The translations under genes and the position numbers were made by a program. A stretch of 13,655 bases of DNA from an uncultured Clostridia bacterium (GTDB lineage Bacteria; Bacillota; Clostridia; Oscillospirales; Ruminococcaceae). Below the pieces are notes generated by a model. It was not told where the DNA came from, ran no database searches, and saw nothing but the letters and a program-made list of their open reading frames with translations. Below are positions 1 to 7,086 of the stretch, piece by piece. Location of the stretch: assembly GCA_947177695.1 (NCBI GenBank), contig CAMWVO010000021.1, forward strand, positions 1 to 13,655. The letters run 5' to 3'. Positions within the stretch are counted from its first letter, which is position 1. Each line of letters starts with the position of its first letter.

Positions 1-13
1 CAATTATACATAT

Positions 14-508
14 ATGGGTATATTTTTTCAGTTGGTGCTTTGGGTTTGGAATTTTATTTCATGGATAGGTCAGCCTAAAAGCAAAAAGCGAACTAAATGT
101 ATGGTTGTATGTGCTGTATTTTTTGCTTTGGAAGTAGGTGTGATTGTTTGGGCTGTTCACGAAAATATTAAAAATACTGTTGACATAGAGCAAATCACTC
201 TTTCGGACGGAAATGAAATTCTTTTAAAGGAACGCATATCGCATACTACAATTGGCAAAACAAGGTTTGAAGATACATATATGGACGTTTATCAGATAAA
301 TGGAATTGCTGCAAAAAAGCTGGGGGAAATCGACGAAAGCTATTTTTCCAACAAGTGTCTTTTGCAGGATAAATATACTTATGAATATGACGAGGCAAGC
401 AAAAAGCTGACTATCATATGTGAGTATGGGACATATGGGAACGGGGTTGTAAGGCTTAAAGAAGAATACGACACGGGCTTTTGGGAAAAAGAATTTACTT
501 TAGAATAA
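14..508 (+). CDS. Small membrane-anchored protein of unknown function
   Basis: A 164-residue protein that I do not recognise. Two hydrophobic stretches are visible at the N-terminus: about residues 3-18 (Trp/Phe-rich) and 29-48. A basic linker (KSKKR, residues 22-26) separates them, followed by a polar domain of about 115 residues rich in Tyr, Glu and Lys. The probable layout is a two-helix hairpin or anchor with a soluble C-terminal domain. The start is uncertain: the frame stays open to the left edge and no clear Shine-Dalgarno precedes the ATG, so the gene may begin outside the window. It ends 45 bases before argJ on the same strand. Its base composition is visibly more AT-rich than argJ, as for the other unknown ORFs in this cluster, which suggests an accessory gene placed beside the arginine genes. 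No function is proposed. Confidence 0.6.
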   Translation: MGIFFQLVLWVWNFISWIGQPKSKKRTKCMVVCAVFFALEVGVIVWAVHENIKNTVDIEQITLSDGNEILLKERISHTTIGKTRFEDTYMDVYQINGIAAKKLGEIDESYFSNKCLLQDKYTYEYDEASKKLTIICEYGTYGNGVVRLKEEYDTGFWEKEFTLE

Positions 509-553
509 AAGCGGAATTCCCGCAGAATATAAAAATATTTTAGGAGAATTACT

Positions 554-1816
554 ATGGAAAATTTTGAAACAATAAGCGGCGGCATCTGCGCCGCAAAGGG
601 ATTTAAAGCAAGCGGACTTTACTGCGGTATCAAGCACGGTTTACCCGACGGGAACGAGTCCCCAGTAAGCAATAAGAAAAACGATATTGCCATGATTTTT
701 GCGGACGTGGAGTGCAACGCAGCGGGTGTTTACACCTCAAACAAGGTCAAGGGCGCGCCTGTTGTTGTTACCAAAAACAACCTTGCAAAGTCGGGCGGAA
801 AGGCTCGCGCTGTTATCGTAAATTCGGGCAACGCCAACACCTGCAACGCCGACGGCGAGGAAAAGGCTGTTGAAATGTGCAGACTTACCGCCGAGGCTCT
901 TAACATTCCCATGGAGCAGGTCATTGTTGCTTCAACTGGAGTTATCGGGCTGACCTTGCCTATCGAGCCGATAAAGTATGCTGTTCCCCTGCTTGCGGAA
1001 AAGCTTTCCTATGAGGGAAATATCGAGGCGGCTACCGCTATCATGACAACCGACACGGTGAGAAAAGAATACGCTGTAAAATTTACCGTGGACGGAAAAG
1101 AATGTCACCTCGGAGGCATGGCTAAGGGCAGCGGAATGATACACCCCAACATGGCTACTACGCTGAATTTTATTACCACGGACTGCGCTGTTTCCCCCGA
1201 AATGCTTCAAAAGGCGCTTTCGGAAATCGTTAAAATTACATACAACTGTCTGAGTGTGGACGGCGACCAGTCCACAAACGATACCTGTATGCTGATAGCT
1301 TCGGGACTGGCGGGAAATACAGAAATCACTTCGGAAAATGAGGATTTTCAGACCTTTAAGGACGCTCTTTATCAGGTCATGAAAAATCTTACTATAATGC
1401 TTGCAAAGGACGGCGAGGGCGCTACAAAGCTTATCACCTGCGTGTGCAGTTCAGCGCCCGATCTGGATACCGCTATCATTGCCGCAAAAAGCGTTATTCG
1501 TTCCCCGCTTGTAAAGACCATGATCTACGGCGAGGACGCAAACTGCGGACGTATCGCCTGCGCCGTTGGATATGCGGAGTCCGACAAAATTGATGTTACT
1601 AAATTGGATATTTTCCTTGCTTCAAAGGCGGGAAAAATTCAGACCTACAAGGACGGTCTGAACATGGATTTCTCCGAGGAAAAGGCGGCGGAAATTCTCA
1701 AAGAGGACGAGATAGAAATTCTTATCGGACTTAACAGCGGCGAGGCGACTGCAACGGCTTGGGGCTGCGACCTTACTTATGATTATGTTAAGATAAACGG
1801 GGATTACCGTTCGTAA
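554..1816 (+). CDS. argJ: Bifunctional glutamate N-acetyltransferase / N-acetylglutamate synthase ArgJ
   Basis: ArgJ moves the acetyl group from N-acetylornithine to glutamate, giving ornithine and N-acetylglutamate. Bifunctional members can also use acetyl-CoA to start the pathway. The 420-residue length is normal. The self-cleavage motif KGSGMIHPNMATT is intact. By family knowledge the precursor is cut between Ala201 and Thr202, so Thr202 (codon 1157-1159) becomes the N-terminal nucleophile of the beta chain. The oxyanion-hole pair is Thr128-Gly129 in ASTGVIG. The conserved KDGEGATK block (Glu288) and the C-terminal YVKINGDYRS are also present. The ATG has AGGAGA at 542-547, spaced 6 nt. 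A cyclic (acetyl-recycling) arginine route is implied. Whether this protein also has synthase activity cannot be told from sequence alone. argC, often the preceding gene, is not seen upstream within the window. Confidence 0.97.
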   Translation: MENFETISGGICAAKGFKASGLYCGIKHGLPDGNESPVSNKKNDIAMIFADVECNAAGVYTSNKVKGAPVVVTKNNLAKSGGKARAVIVNSGNANTCNADGEEKAVEMCRLTAEALNIPMEQVIVASTGVIGLTLPIEPIKYAVPLLAEKLSYEGNIEAATAIMTTDTVRKEYAVKFTVDGKECHLGGMAKGSGMIHPNMATTLNFITTDCAVSPEMLQKALSEIVKITYNCLSVDGDQSTNDTCMLIASGLAGNTEITSENEDFQTFKDALYQVMKNLTIMLAKDGEGATKLITCVCSSAPDLDTAIIAAKSVIRSPLVKTMIYGEDANCGRIACAVGYAESDKIDVTKLDIFLASKAGKIQTYKDGLNMDFSEEKAAEILKEDEIEILIGLNSGEATATAWGCDLTYDYVKINGDYRS

Positions 1817-1855
1817 TGCAGATAAACCGTTTCTCACAAAATACAGGAGATTTTT

Positions 1856-2182
1856 ATGGAAGATAAAAATAACAACGGCAAGTATATTATCAATAATTTT
1901 TCTGCTGAAAAAATACTTGAAGGATTTCTTGAAACCGAGATAAAATCTGCGGAGCTTTACAGGGGAATAATTGATTTTATTGAGTCATATGAAATCAGAA
2001 ACGGCGAATTTGAATGTAACGAGTACATTATCAAAAAGCTTAACAGAAATAATTTTTTATTGTACCCCGAATACGGCGACGGAGTACACGCTGACATACA
2101 AGTTCCGTACGCAATGGCAATTTATAAGAACGAATTAATAAAGGCGGTCAATGACCGTGCAAGGCTGAACGGGATAATTTAA
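1856..2182 (+). CDS. Hypothetical protein, 108 aa, between argJ and argB
   Basis: A 108-residue soluble protein that I cannot assign to a family. It begins Asn/Lys-rich (MEDKNNNGKYIINNF). Helical-looking stretches follow at about residues 17-45 (EKILEGFLETEIKSAELY) and 87-105, and the composition is acidic/aromatic. No signal peptide, membrane segment or catalytic motif is visible. The start is well supported: AGGAGA at 1845-1850 lies 5 nt before the ATG. It begins 39 bases after argJ stops and ends 40 bases before argB starts, on the same strand, so it is probably co-transcribed with them. Its codons are richer in A/T than those of argJ and argB, consistent with a later insertion into the operon. 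No function is proposed. Confidence 0.75.
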   Translation: MEDKNNNGKYIINNFSAEKILEGFLETEIKSAELYRGIIDFIESYEIRNGEFECNEYIIKKLNRNNFLLYPEYGDGVHADIQVPYAMAIYKNELIKAVNDRARLNGII

Positions 2183-2222
2183 AATAAAAATAAAATAATT
2201 TCCAAGGAAAGGAACATCAAAA

Positions 2223-3107
2223 ATGGATTTGGAAAATCTTCAGAACGAGATCAAAGTATCAAACGAAATACGCTCAAAGGTGCTTATAGACGCACTGCCC
2301 TACATACAGCGATACAACGGCAAGATAGTTGTTGTCAAGTACGGCGGAAACGCCATGACAAACGAGGAGCTTAAAAATGCCGTTATGAGCGACATCGTGC
2401 TGCTTTCGCTTGTCGGCGTAAAGGTAGTGCTTGTACACGGCGGAGGTCCGGAAATTAACGATATGCTGAAAAGAGTGGGCATTGAAAGCAGGTTTATAAA
2501 CGGCTTGCGTTACACCGACGAGGCTACCGTAGACATTGTTAAAATGGTTCTGGCGGGCAAGGTCAACAAGGAGCTTGTTTCCCACCTTACCCAGCACAAG
2601 GGCAGAGCTATCGGACTTTGCGGAATTGACGGTCAGATGATTACCGCTCACAAAATGGAGGGCGAGGTCGATCTCGGCTACGTGGGCGAAATCGTGAACG
2701 TGAACACCACTCCCATTACGGACGCTCTTGAAAACGGTTATGTTCCCGTAATCGCAACAGTTGCCTGCGACGAGGAGGGTCAGACCTACAACATCAACGC
2801 GGACACGGCGGCGGCGAGAATTGCCGCGGAGCTTGGCGCGGAAAATCTTATTCTTATGACGGACATTGCAGGACTTCTCCGCGACAAGGACGACGCTGGC
2901 ACCCTTATCCCCGCGGTGCAGGTAAGCGAAGTTCCCTTTATGAAGCGTCAGGGAATAATCAGCGGCGGCATGATCCCCAAGATAGACTGCTGTGTGGAGG
3001 CTGTCAGACGAGGCGTTAAAAAGACCTGCATTATCGACGGCAGGATACCCCACTCAATACTTATCGAACTTTTGTCAAACGAGGGTATCGGCACGCAGTT
3101 CATTTAA
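2223..3107 (+). CDS. argB: Acetylglutamate kinase ArgB, probably arginine-inhibited type
   Basis: ArgB phosphorylates N-acetylglutamate with ATP to N-acetylglutamyl-5-phosphate, the second step of arginine synthesis. Amino-acid-kinase fold motifs are intact: VVVKYGGNAM with the ATP-phosphate lysine Lys39, VLVHGGGPEIND (glycine-rich substrate loop), NINADTAAA, LMTDIAGLL, and SGGMIPK near the C-terminus. Length is 294 residues. Compared with the short arginine-insensitive enzyme of E. coli, where the equivalent lysine is Lys8, there is an N-terminal extension of about 31 residues that looks helical. That extension, with the C-terminal IIDGRIPHSILIELL and GIGTQF segments, is characteristic of hexameric, arginine-feedback-inhibited kinases. 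Arginine control is therefore inferred. The purine-rich AAGGAAAGGA at 2204-2213 precedes the ATG by 9 nt. Confidence 0.97.
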   Translation: MDLENLQNEIKVSNEIRSKVLIDALPYIQRYNGKIVVVKYGGNAMTNEELKNAVMSDIVLLSLVGVKVVLVHGGGPEINDMLKRVGIESRFINGLRYTDEATVDIVKMVLAGKVNKELVSHLTQHKGRAIGLCGIDGQMITAHKMEGEVDLGYVGEIVNVNTTPITDALENGYVPVIATVACDEEGQTYNINADTAAARIAAELGAENLILMTDIAGLLRDKDDAGTLIPAVQVSEVPFMKRQGIISGGMIPKIDCCVEAVRRGVKKTCIIDGRIPHSILIELLSNEGIGTQFI

Positions 3108-3115
3108 AAGCTTTC

Positions 3116-3120
3116 GGAGG
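3116..3120 (+). promoter_or_regulatory. Ribosome binding site that sets the lipase-fusion start
   Basis: GGAGG lies 8 nt before the ATG at 3129. A possible GTG start at 3120-3122 would overlap this site and have no upstream Shine-Dalgarno, so the ATG is preferred. Confidence 0.8.
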
Positions 3121-3128
3121 TGTGCGGC

Positions 3129-4574
3129 ATGGAGCTTCTGATAATTTTCGGTCTGTGTATAGTGGGAGCGGCGGCTATGATAATCGACCTGCTGGATAAA
3201 TTTCCCCTGTGCGGGATATTCGGCAAGCTTATTGTCATGAACGTTTTTCCCCACGGGTTCATGCTTTTGTGGCTTCTTGCCGCTTCGGATGCGCGTCCGT
3301 GGGACGGCGCGGCTTCGGTTATCATTATGTGCATTGCTTTGGGCGGACTTATGCTGTACTGTATGCTGCGTATCGCCGTAAAGCCCTATAAAGTCAGATT
3401 TGACAAAAGTGAAGTAAACGTACGCATAAGGGCAATGTACGGCGGAAAGATACTGCTGAAATGGACGGCGTTCGCTCTTGTTATTCAGACGGTTTTCTAT
3501 ATATTTGCCGTAAAAAATAATTTCTGGGACATACCAAGATCCGTGTGGATATGGGACGCCGTTATTGCGGGACTTATCGTTCTGGGTTACGGCTTTAACG
3601 GTATTATCCGCATAGCGTTCCTGTGCAGACGGCTCGGCATTGTAAAGCGTATCGTTACATTTTTCCTGCTTCCGATACCTGTTGTGGGAATATTTGCCCT
3701 TATAGCCATGTACAATGCTGCGAAGGCAGAGTACGACTACGAGACCACCCGCGCCGCCTGTGACAGCCAAAGAGTGGAGTCGCAGGTCTGCGCGACCAGA
3801 TACCCCATACTCTTGGTACACGGTCTGGGCTTTCGGGACTGGCGGTATTTCAACTACTGGGGACGCATTCCCAAGGAGCTTATCAAAAACGGCGCGAAGC
3901 TTTACTACGGCAATCAGGAAGCCTTTGCAGCCATTGCGGTGAACGCGGAGGAAATACGGAAAAGAGTTCTGGAGATAACGGAAAAAACAGGCTGCGGAAA
4001 AGTCAATATTATTGCCCACTCAAAGGGAGGGCTTGACTCCCGTTATGCCATTTCAAAGCTCGGCATAGAGGATAAAGTCGCCACACTTACTACGGTGGGA
4101 ACTCCTCACCGCGGCTCTCAGGTAACGGATCTGGCGAATAAGCTTCCCGACAGCTTTTACCGCAAGGTCGCGGATACTATGAACAAACGGTTCAAAAGCT
4201 TCGGGGACGTTGACCCCGACTTCTATACGGCGTGCCACCAGCTCAACAGCGATTATGCGGAAAAGTTCAACGAGGAAGTTCCCGACTCGGATAAGGTCTA
4301 TTACCAGAGCTATGCTTCTGTGATGAAAAACGCGCTCAGCTTCGGGCTGCTTTCGTTTACATATCTTTTGCTGAAAAAATTCGGCAGAAACGACGGGCTT
4401 GTTACCGTTGAGTCCGCAAAGTGGGGAAATTTTAAAGGCGTGTACGAAAGCAAGGGCGCAAGGGGCATTTCCCACGGGGACACCATCGACCTTGCCCGCG
4501 AGGATTTCAAGGGCTACGACCCCAGAGAGGAGTACATAAAAATCGTGGCGGAGCTGAAAGATATGGGCTATTAA
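3129..4574 (+). CDS. Integral-membrane protein with C-terminal family-I-lipase-like alpha/beta hydrolase domain
   Basis: A 481-residue fusion. The N-terminal ~200 residues hold about six predicted membrane helices (near 1-20, 34-52, 62-81, 109-128, 139-163, 172-196). A hydrolase domain starts at YPILLVHGLG (His231-Gly232, oxyanion region). The nucleophile elbow is AHSKGG with Ser298. TVGTPHRGS, a signature of proteobacterial family I triacylglycerol lipases, follows. The NDGLV block (Asp422) and ISHGDTIDL (His449) fit the lipase acid and base, so the triad appears to be Ser298-Asp422-His449. It is probably an ester or lipid hydrolase held at the membrane; with N-in topology the domain would be cytoplasmic. 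The natural substrate is unknown. It starts 21 bases after argB and is probably co-transcribed, yet has no evident role in arginine synthesis. The Lys after the nucleophile (AHSKGG rather than the common HSQGG) is mildly unusual. Confidence 0.85.
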   Translation: MELLIIFGLCIVGAAAMIIDLLDKFPLCGIFGKLIVMNVFPHGFMLLWLLAASDARPWDGAASVIIMCIALGGLMLYCMLRIAVKPYKVRFDKSEVNVRIRAMYGGKILLKWTAFALVIQTVFYIFAVKNNFWDIPRSVWIWDAVIAGLIVLGYGFNGIIRIAFLCRRLGIVKRIVTFFLLPIPVVGIFALIAMYNAAKAEYDYETTRAACDSQRVESQVCATRYPILLVHGLGFRDWRYFNYWGRIPKELIKNGAKLYYGNQEAFAAIAVNAEEIRKRVLEITEKTGCGKVNIIAHSKGGLDSRYAISKLGIEDKVATLTTVGTPHRGSQVTDLANKLPDSFYRKVADTMNKRFKSFGDVDPDFYTACHQLNSDYAEKFNEEVPDSDKVYYQSYASVMKNALSFGLLSFTYLLLKKFGRNDGLVTVESAKWGNFKGVYESKGARGISHGDTIDLAREDFKGYDPREEYIKIVAELKDMGY

Positions 4575-4610
4575 AGGCAAGAAAACAAGAAGCAGGAGAC
4601 AAGAATTATT

Positions 4611-4616
4611 AGGAGA
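4611..4616 (+). promoter_or_regulatory. Ribosome binding site that sets the DUF3592-like gene start
   Basis: AGGAGA is 6 nt before the ATG at 4623. An ATG at 4617 directly abuts the site with no spacer, so translation most likely begins at 4623. Confidence 0.75.
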
Positions 4617-4622
4617 ATGCTT

Positions 4623-5072
4623 ATGTTCATTAAAATTATGTGTCTGGCATTAATTGTCGGATTTTCAGCAATGGCTGTGGTCTCAGCATATAAGCTTACG
4701 GTATATTACAGAATAAAAAAGAGAGGTAAATTTGCCGAGGGTACGATCGCGGGGCTTAAAGAAAAGACAAATATTCTCGTTAGCATGGGCGCGTCGATGA
4801 ATCAGGAATCTCCGAAACTCGTTCACCCGATAGTTGAATATACAGACGCCGACGGAAATACGGCAAGGGCAGTATACAGGGGCTATGAGATGAAAGGCAA
4901 AGGGACATATACGGAGGGCAAGCAGGTTCAGATAAAATATGACCCGTTAAAGCCGGAGGATATCATAATTATAGGGGACAGCAATTTTCATGGCAACTGT
5001 TGGTGCTGTGCTGTCTTAGGCATTATTTTTGCGGCGATATGTGTTATTATGTATAAAATTATGCTGTTTTGA
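4623..5072 (+). CDS. DUF3592-like small membrane protein
   Basis: A 149-residue protein. One N-terminal membrane helix (about residues 2-22) is followed by a short basic linker (YYRIKKRGKF). A beta-rich domain with the pattern HPIVEYTDADGN ... YRGYE ... GKQVQIKYDPLKPED comes next, then a Cys-rich C-terminal helix (about 123-149, starting near GNCWCC). The order helix, HP-x-V-x-Y, G-x-x-V-x-V-x-YDP-x-x-P and helix matches my recollection of DUF3592 proteins, which have no established biochemical function. It sits 48 bases after the lipase fusion and before the argD promoter. Its composition is AT-richer than the flanking arg genes. The family call is from motif memory, not a search. Confidence 0.7.
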   Translation: MFIKIMCLALIVGFSAMAVVSAYKLTVYYRIKKRGKFAEGTIAGLKEKTNILVSMGASMNQESPKLVHPIVEYTDADGNTARAVYRGYEMKGKGTYTEGKQVQIKYDPLKPEDIIIIGDSNFHGNCWCCAVLGIIFAAICVIMYKIMLF

Positions 5073-5091
5073 TACATATTTTTAACGGGAC

Positions 5092-5120
5092 TTGAAATAT
5101 TCACATAAAGATGATATAAT
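5092..5120 (+). promoter_or_regulatory. Sigma-A promoter for argD
   Basis: TTGAAA (5092-5097) and TATAAT (5115-5120) are separated by 17 nt, and TGA directly before the -10 makes it an extended -10 element. The expected transcription start is near 5126-5128, leaving a leader of about 25 nt before the argD ATG. This is the best promoter match I found in the window. It implies that argD, the hydrolase-fold gene and argF can be transcribed separately from argJ-argB. The palindrome TGAA-ATA-TTCA (5093-5103) overlaps the -35. Confidence 0.75.
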
Positions 5121-5152
5121 TAGAAATTACACTGATTGAAAGGGTCAACAAC

Positions 5153-6319
5153 ATGAATACGATAGAAAAATTCAACGAACACGTTATGGGAACCTACGGA
5201 CGCTATCCATTGGTTCTGGAAAAGGGCGAGGGACGCTCCGCTTCGGGTGAGGACGGCAAACTTTACATCGACTTCGGCAGCGGCATAGGAACAAACTCTC
5301 TGGGCTACTGCGATGAGGACTGGGCGGACGCGGTTTGCAGGCAAGCGAGAGCGGTGCAGCATACGTCCAACTACTACTACACGAAAGTGCAGGCGGATTT
5401 TGCGGCGAAGCTTTCCGAGGTCACGGGTTATGACAAAATGTTTTTCGGCAACAGCGGCGCGGAGGCTAACGAGTGCGCTATCAAGATCGCAAGAAAATAT
5501 TCCTTTGACAAATACGGAAAGGACGCAAAGCGTTACAACATCATCACCCTGACAAACAGCTTCCACGGAAGAACGCTGACAACTCTTTCCGCAACAGGGC
5601 AGGACGTTTTCCACAACTACTTTTTCCCCTTTACCGAGGGATTTCTGAACGCCGAGACGAATAATATATCCGATCTGCGGAATAAAATTGACAATACGGT
5701 CTGCGCGGTGATGATAGAATTTGTTCAGGGCGAGGGCGGAGTAAACCCACTGGACAAAGCCTATGTTGACGAGCTTTTCAGAATATGCGCTGAAAAGGAC
5801 ATTCTCGTTATTGCCGATGAAGTACAGACGGGCGCGGGCAGAACGGGCACGTTCCTTGCTTCGGAGCAGTTCGGAGTTAAACCCAACATCACAACTCTTG
5901 CAAAGGGCGTTGCGGGAGGCGTTCCCGTGGGAATATGCCTTGCGGACGAAAAGTGCGGAGAGGTGCTTACAAAGGGCACTCACGGCTCCACGTTCGGGGG
6001 AAATCCCCTTGCCTGCGCGGGAGGACTTGCGGTGGTGACCAAAGTCTCCTCGGAGGGTTTTCTTGATGAAGTCTGCGCCAAGGGAGAATATTTCAGAAAG
6101 AAGCTTGCGGAGATACCCGACGTTGAGGGCGTGGACGGCTTGGGTCTTATGCTGGGGATACGGCTTAAAGGCAAGTCCGCTTCGGAGGTCTGCGGAAAAT
6201 GCTTTGAAAACGGTCTGCTTGTTCTGACCGCAAAGGATAAGCTGAGACTTCTGCCGCCGCTCAACATAACCTACGATGAAATAGATACGGGAATTGAAAT
6301 TCTCAGGAGGTCGCTATGA
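5153..6319 (+). CDS. argD: Acetylornithine aminotransferase ArgD
   Basis: A PLP-dependent class III aminotransferase that interconverts N-acetylglutamate semialdehyde and N-acetylornithine with glutamate/2-oxoglutarate. It has 388 residues, normal for the family. Visible motifs are FGNSGAEANECAIK (PLP-phosphate loop), SFHGRTLTTLSATG, IADEVQTGAGRTG with Asp222 (contacts the PLP ring nitrogen), LAKGVAGGVPVG with Schiff-base Lys251, and GTHGSTFGGNPLACAGG. GAAAGGG at 5138-5144 precedes the ATG by 8 nt, and a strong promoter lies just upstream. The stop codon overlaps the ATG of the next gene (ATGA). Enzymes of this group sometimes also act on succinyl-diaminopimelate in lysine synthesis; the arg context supports ArgD. 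Confidence 0.96.
   Translation: MNTIEKFNEHVMGTYGRYPLVLEKGEGRSASGEDGKLYIDFGSGIGTNSLGYCDEDWADAVCRQARAVQHTSNYYYTKVQADFAAKLSEVTGYDKMFFGNSGAEANECAIKIARKYSFDKYGKDAKRYNIITLTNSFHGRTLTTLSATGQDVFHNYFFPFTEGFLNAETNNISDLRNKIDNTVCAVMIEFVQGEGGVNPLDKAYVDELFRICAEKDILVIADEVQTGAGRTGTFLASEQFGVKPNITTLAKGVAGGVPVGICLADEKCGEVLTKGTHGSTFGGNPLACAGGLAVVTKVSSEGFLDEVCAKGEYFRKKLAEIPDVEGVDGLGLMLGIRLKGKSASEVCGKCFENGLLVLTAKDKLRLLPPLNITYDEIDTGIEILRRSL
6305..6310 (+). promoter_or_regulatory. Strong ribosome binding site inside the 3' end of argD
   Basis: A full AGGAGG sits 5 nt before the ATG at 6316, inside argD codons. The ATG overlaps the argD stop (ATGA), so coupled and efficient translation of the next gene is expected. 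Confidence 0.85.
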
Positions 6320-7056
6320 TTTATTACGAAAAGTACGGCAACGACTCTAACCCGATTATTCTCTGTCTGCACGGCATGAATTTTGTACACAGCTTTTCAA
6401 AGCAGTCCGACCAGCTTTCAAAAAATTACTGTCTGATGATACCTCACCTGCCCGGATTCGGACGAAACAGTCAGGAGACTTTCTCGGCGGAGCTTGCGGT
6501 ATCGCAGATTGCGGAATTTGCCGAAAGCCTCGGCAGAAAGGTCACGCTTATGGGATTTGCTCTGGGAGCGCAGCTTTGTCTGCCGCTGATATGCGACCAT
6601 GGGGAATATTTCAACGGCGCGATAATGGTAAGTCCCTGGCTGATAAAGTCCATGCAGGAAGTAGAAAAGCTTATGAAGCAGCAGTCGGACAACGAGAAGC
6701 TGTCCAAAAACAAGCTGAAAATAGGTCTGGACAGCATTGCAATTGGTCTTGACAAGGGCGAGCGTCAGGAGCATGAGGAGTACTGCAAAAACGTGTCCAT
6801 GAACTCAATTTTAGCCGCTATCGACAACGGCTTGCAGCTTGACGATTACCCATCTTACGATCAGGTGGATATGCCTCTGCTTGCGCTGTGCGGAATAAAG
6901 GAGCCGCTGGATATAAGAAAGTCCGTCCGAGACCTTGCACGGAGAAATCCTCACTGCGAGTACGATATGTGGGACGGCGCGGCTAACAATATTCCCTTTA
7001 AGTTTGCTTCAAGGTTCAACAAGACCGTTGAAGAATTTATGGCTAAGGTCAAATAA
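6316..7056 (+). CDS. Alpha/beta-hydrolase-fold protein, catalytic Ser and His replaced (probable pseudoenzyme)
   Basis: A 246-residue single-domain alpha/beta hydrolase fold. The fold landmarks are clear: ILCLHG (His19-Gly20, oxyanion strand), PHLPGFG, nucleophile elbow LMGFALGA (79-85), VSPWLIK, and the C-terminal WDGAANNIPFKF. In active relatives the elbow reads G-x-S-x-G; here it is G-F-A-L-G with Ala82 in the nucleophile position. In the usual C-terminal GxxHNIPF motif the base is His; here the equivalent residue is Asn224. Glu196 or Asp199 may mark the old acid position. Two of three catalytic residues are therefore missing while the fold, reading frame and ribosome site are intact, so classical hydrolysis is unlikely and a binding, scaffolding or regulatory role is possible. 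It is translationally coupled to argD and ends 30 bases before argF, so it is expressed with both. The substitutions are seen directly; loss of activity is inferred. Confidence 0.88.
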   Translation: MIYYEKYGNDSNPIILCLHGMNFVHSFSKQSDQLSKNYCLMIPHLPGFGRNSQETFSAELAVSQIAEFAESLGRKVTLMGFALGAQLCLPLICDHGEYFNGAIMVSPWLIKSMQEVEKLMKQQSDNEKLSKNKLKIGLDSIAIGLDKGERQEHEEYCKNVSMNSILAAIDNGLQLDDYPSYDQVDMPLLALCGIKEPLDIRKSVRDLARRNPHCEYDMWDGAANNIPFKFASRFNKTVEEFMAKVK

Positions 7057-7086
7057 ATATATACAGAATAACAGGAGGAGATAAAA

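Noticed and set aside
511..523. GCGG-AATTC-CCGC hairpin between the first ORF and argJ as a terminator
   Set aside because: Only 4 base pairs and no T-run; too weak to call.
2274..3053. Long minus-strand open frame opposite argB
   Set aside because: It lies entirely antisense to a clear argB and has no recognisable protein motif; the codon bias of argB explains the lack of stops.
3075..4019. Minus-strand open frame of about 314 codons opposite the lipase fusion
   Set aside because: Antisense shadow of a well-supported + strand gene; the composition is unlike a real protein and there is no supporting context.
5120..5983. Minus-strand open frame opposite argD
   Set aside because: Complete overlap with argD, which has all PLP motifs; the frame is a by-product of argD codon usage.
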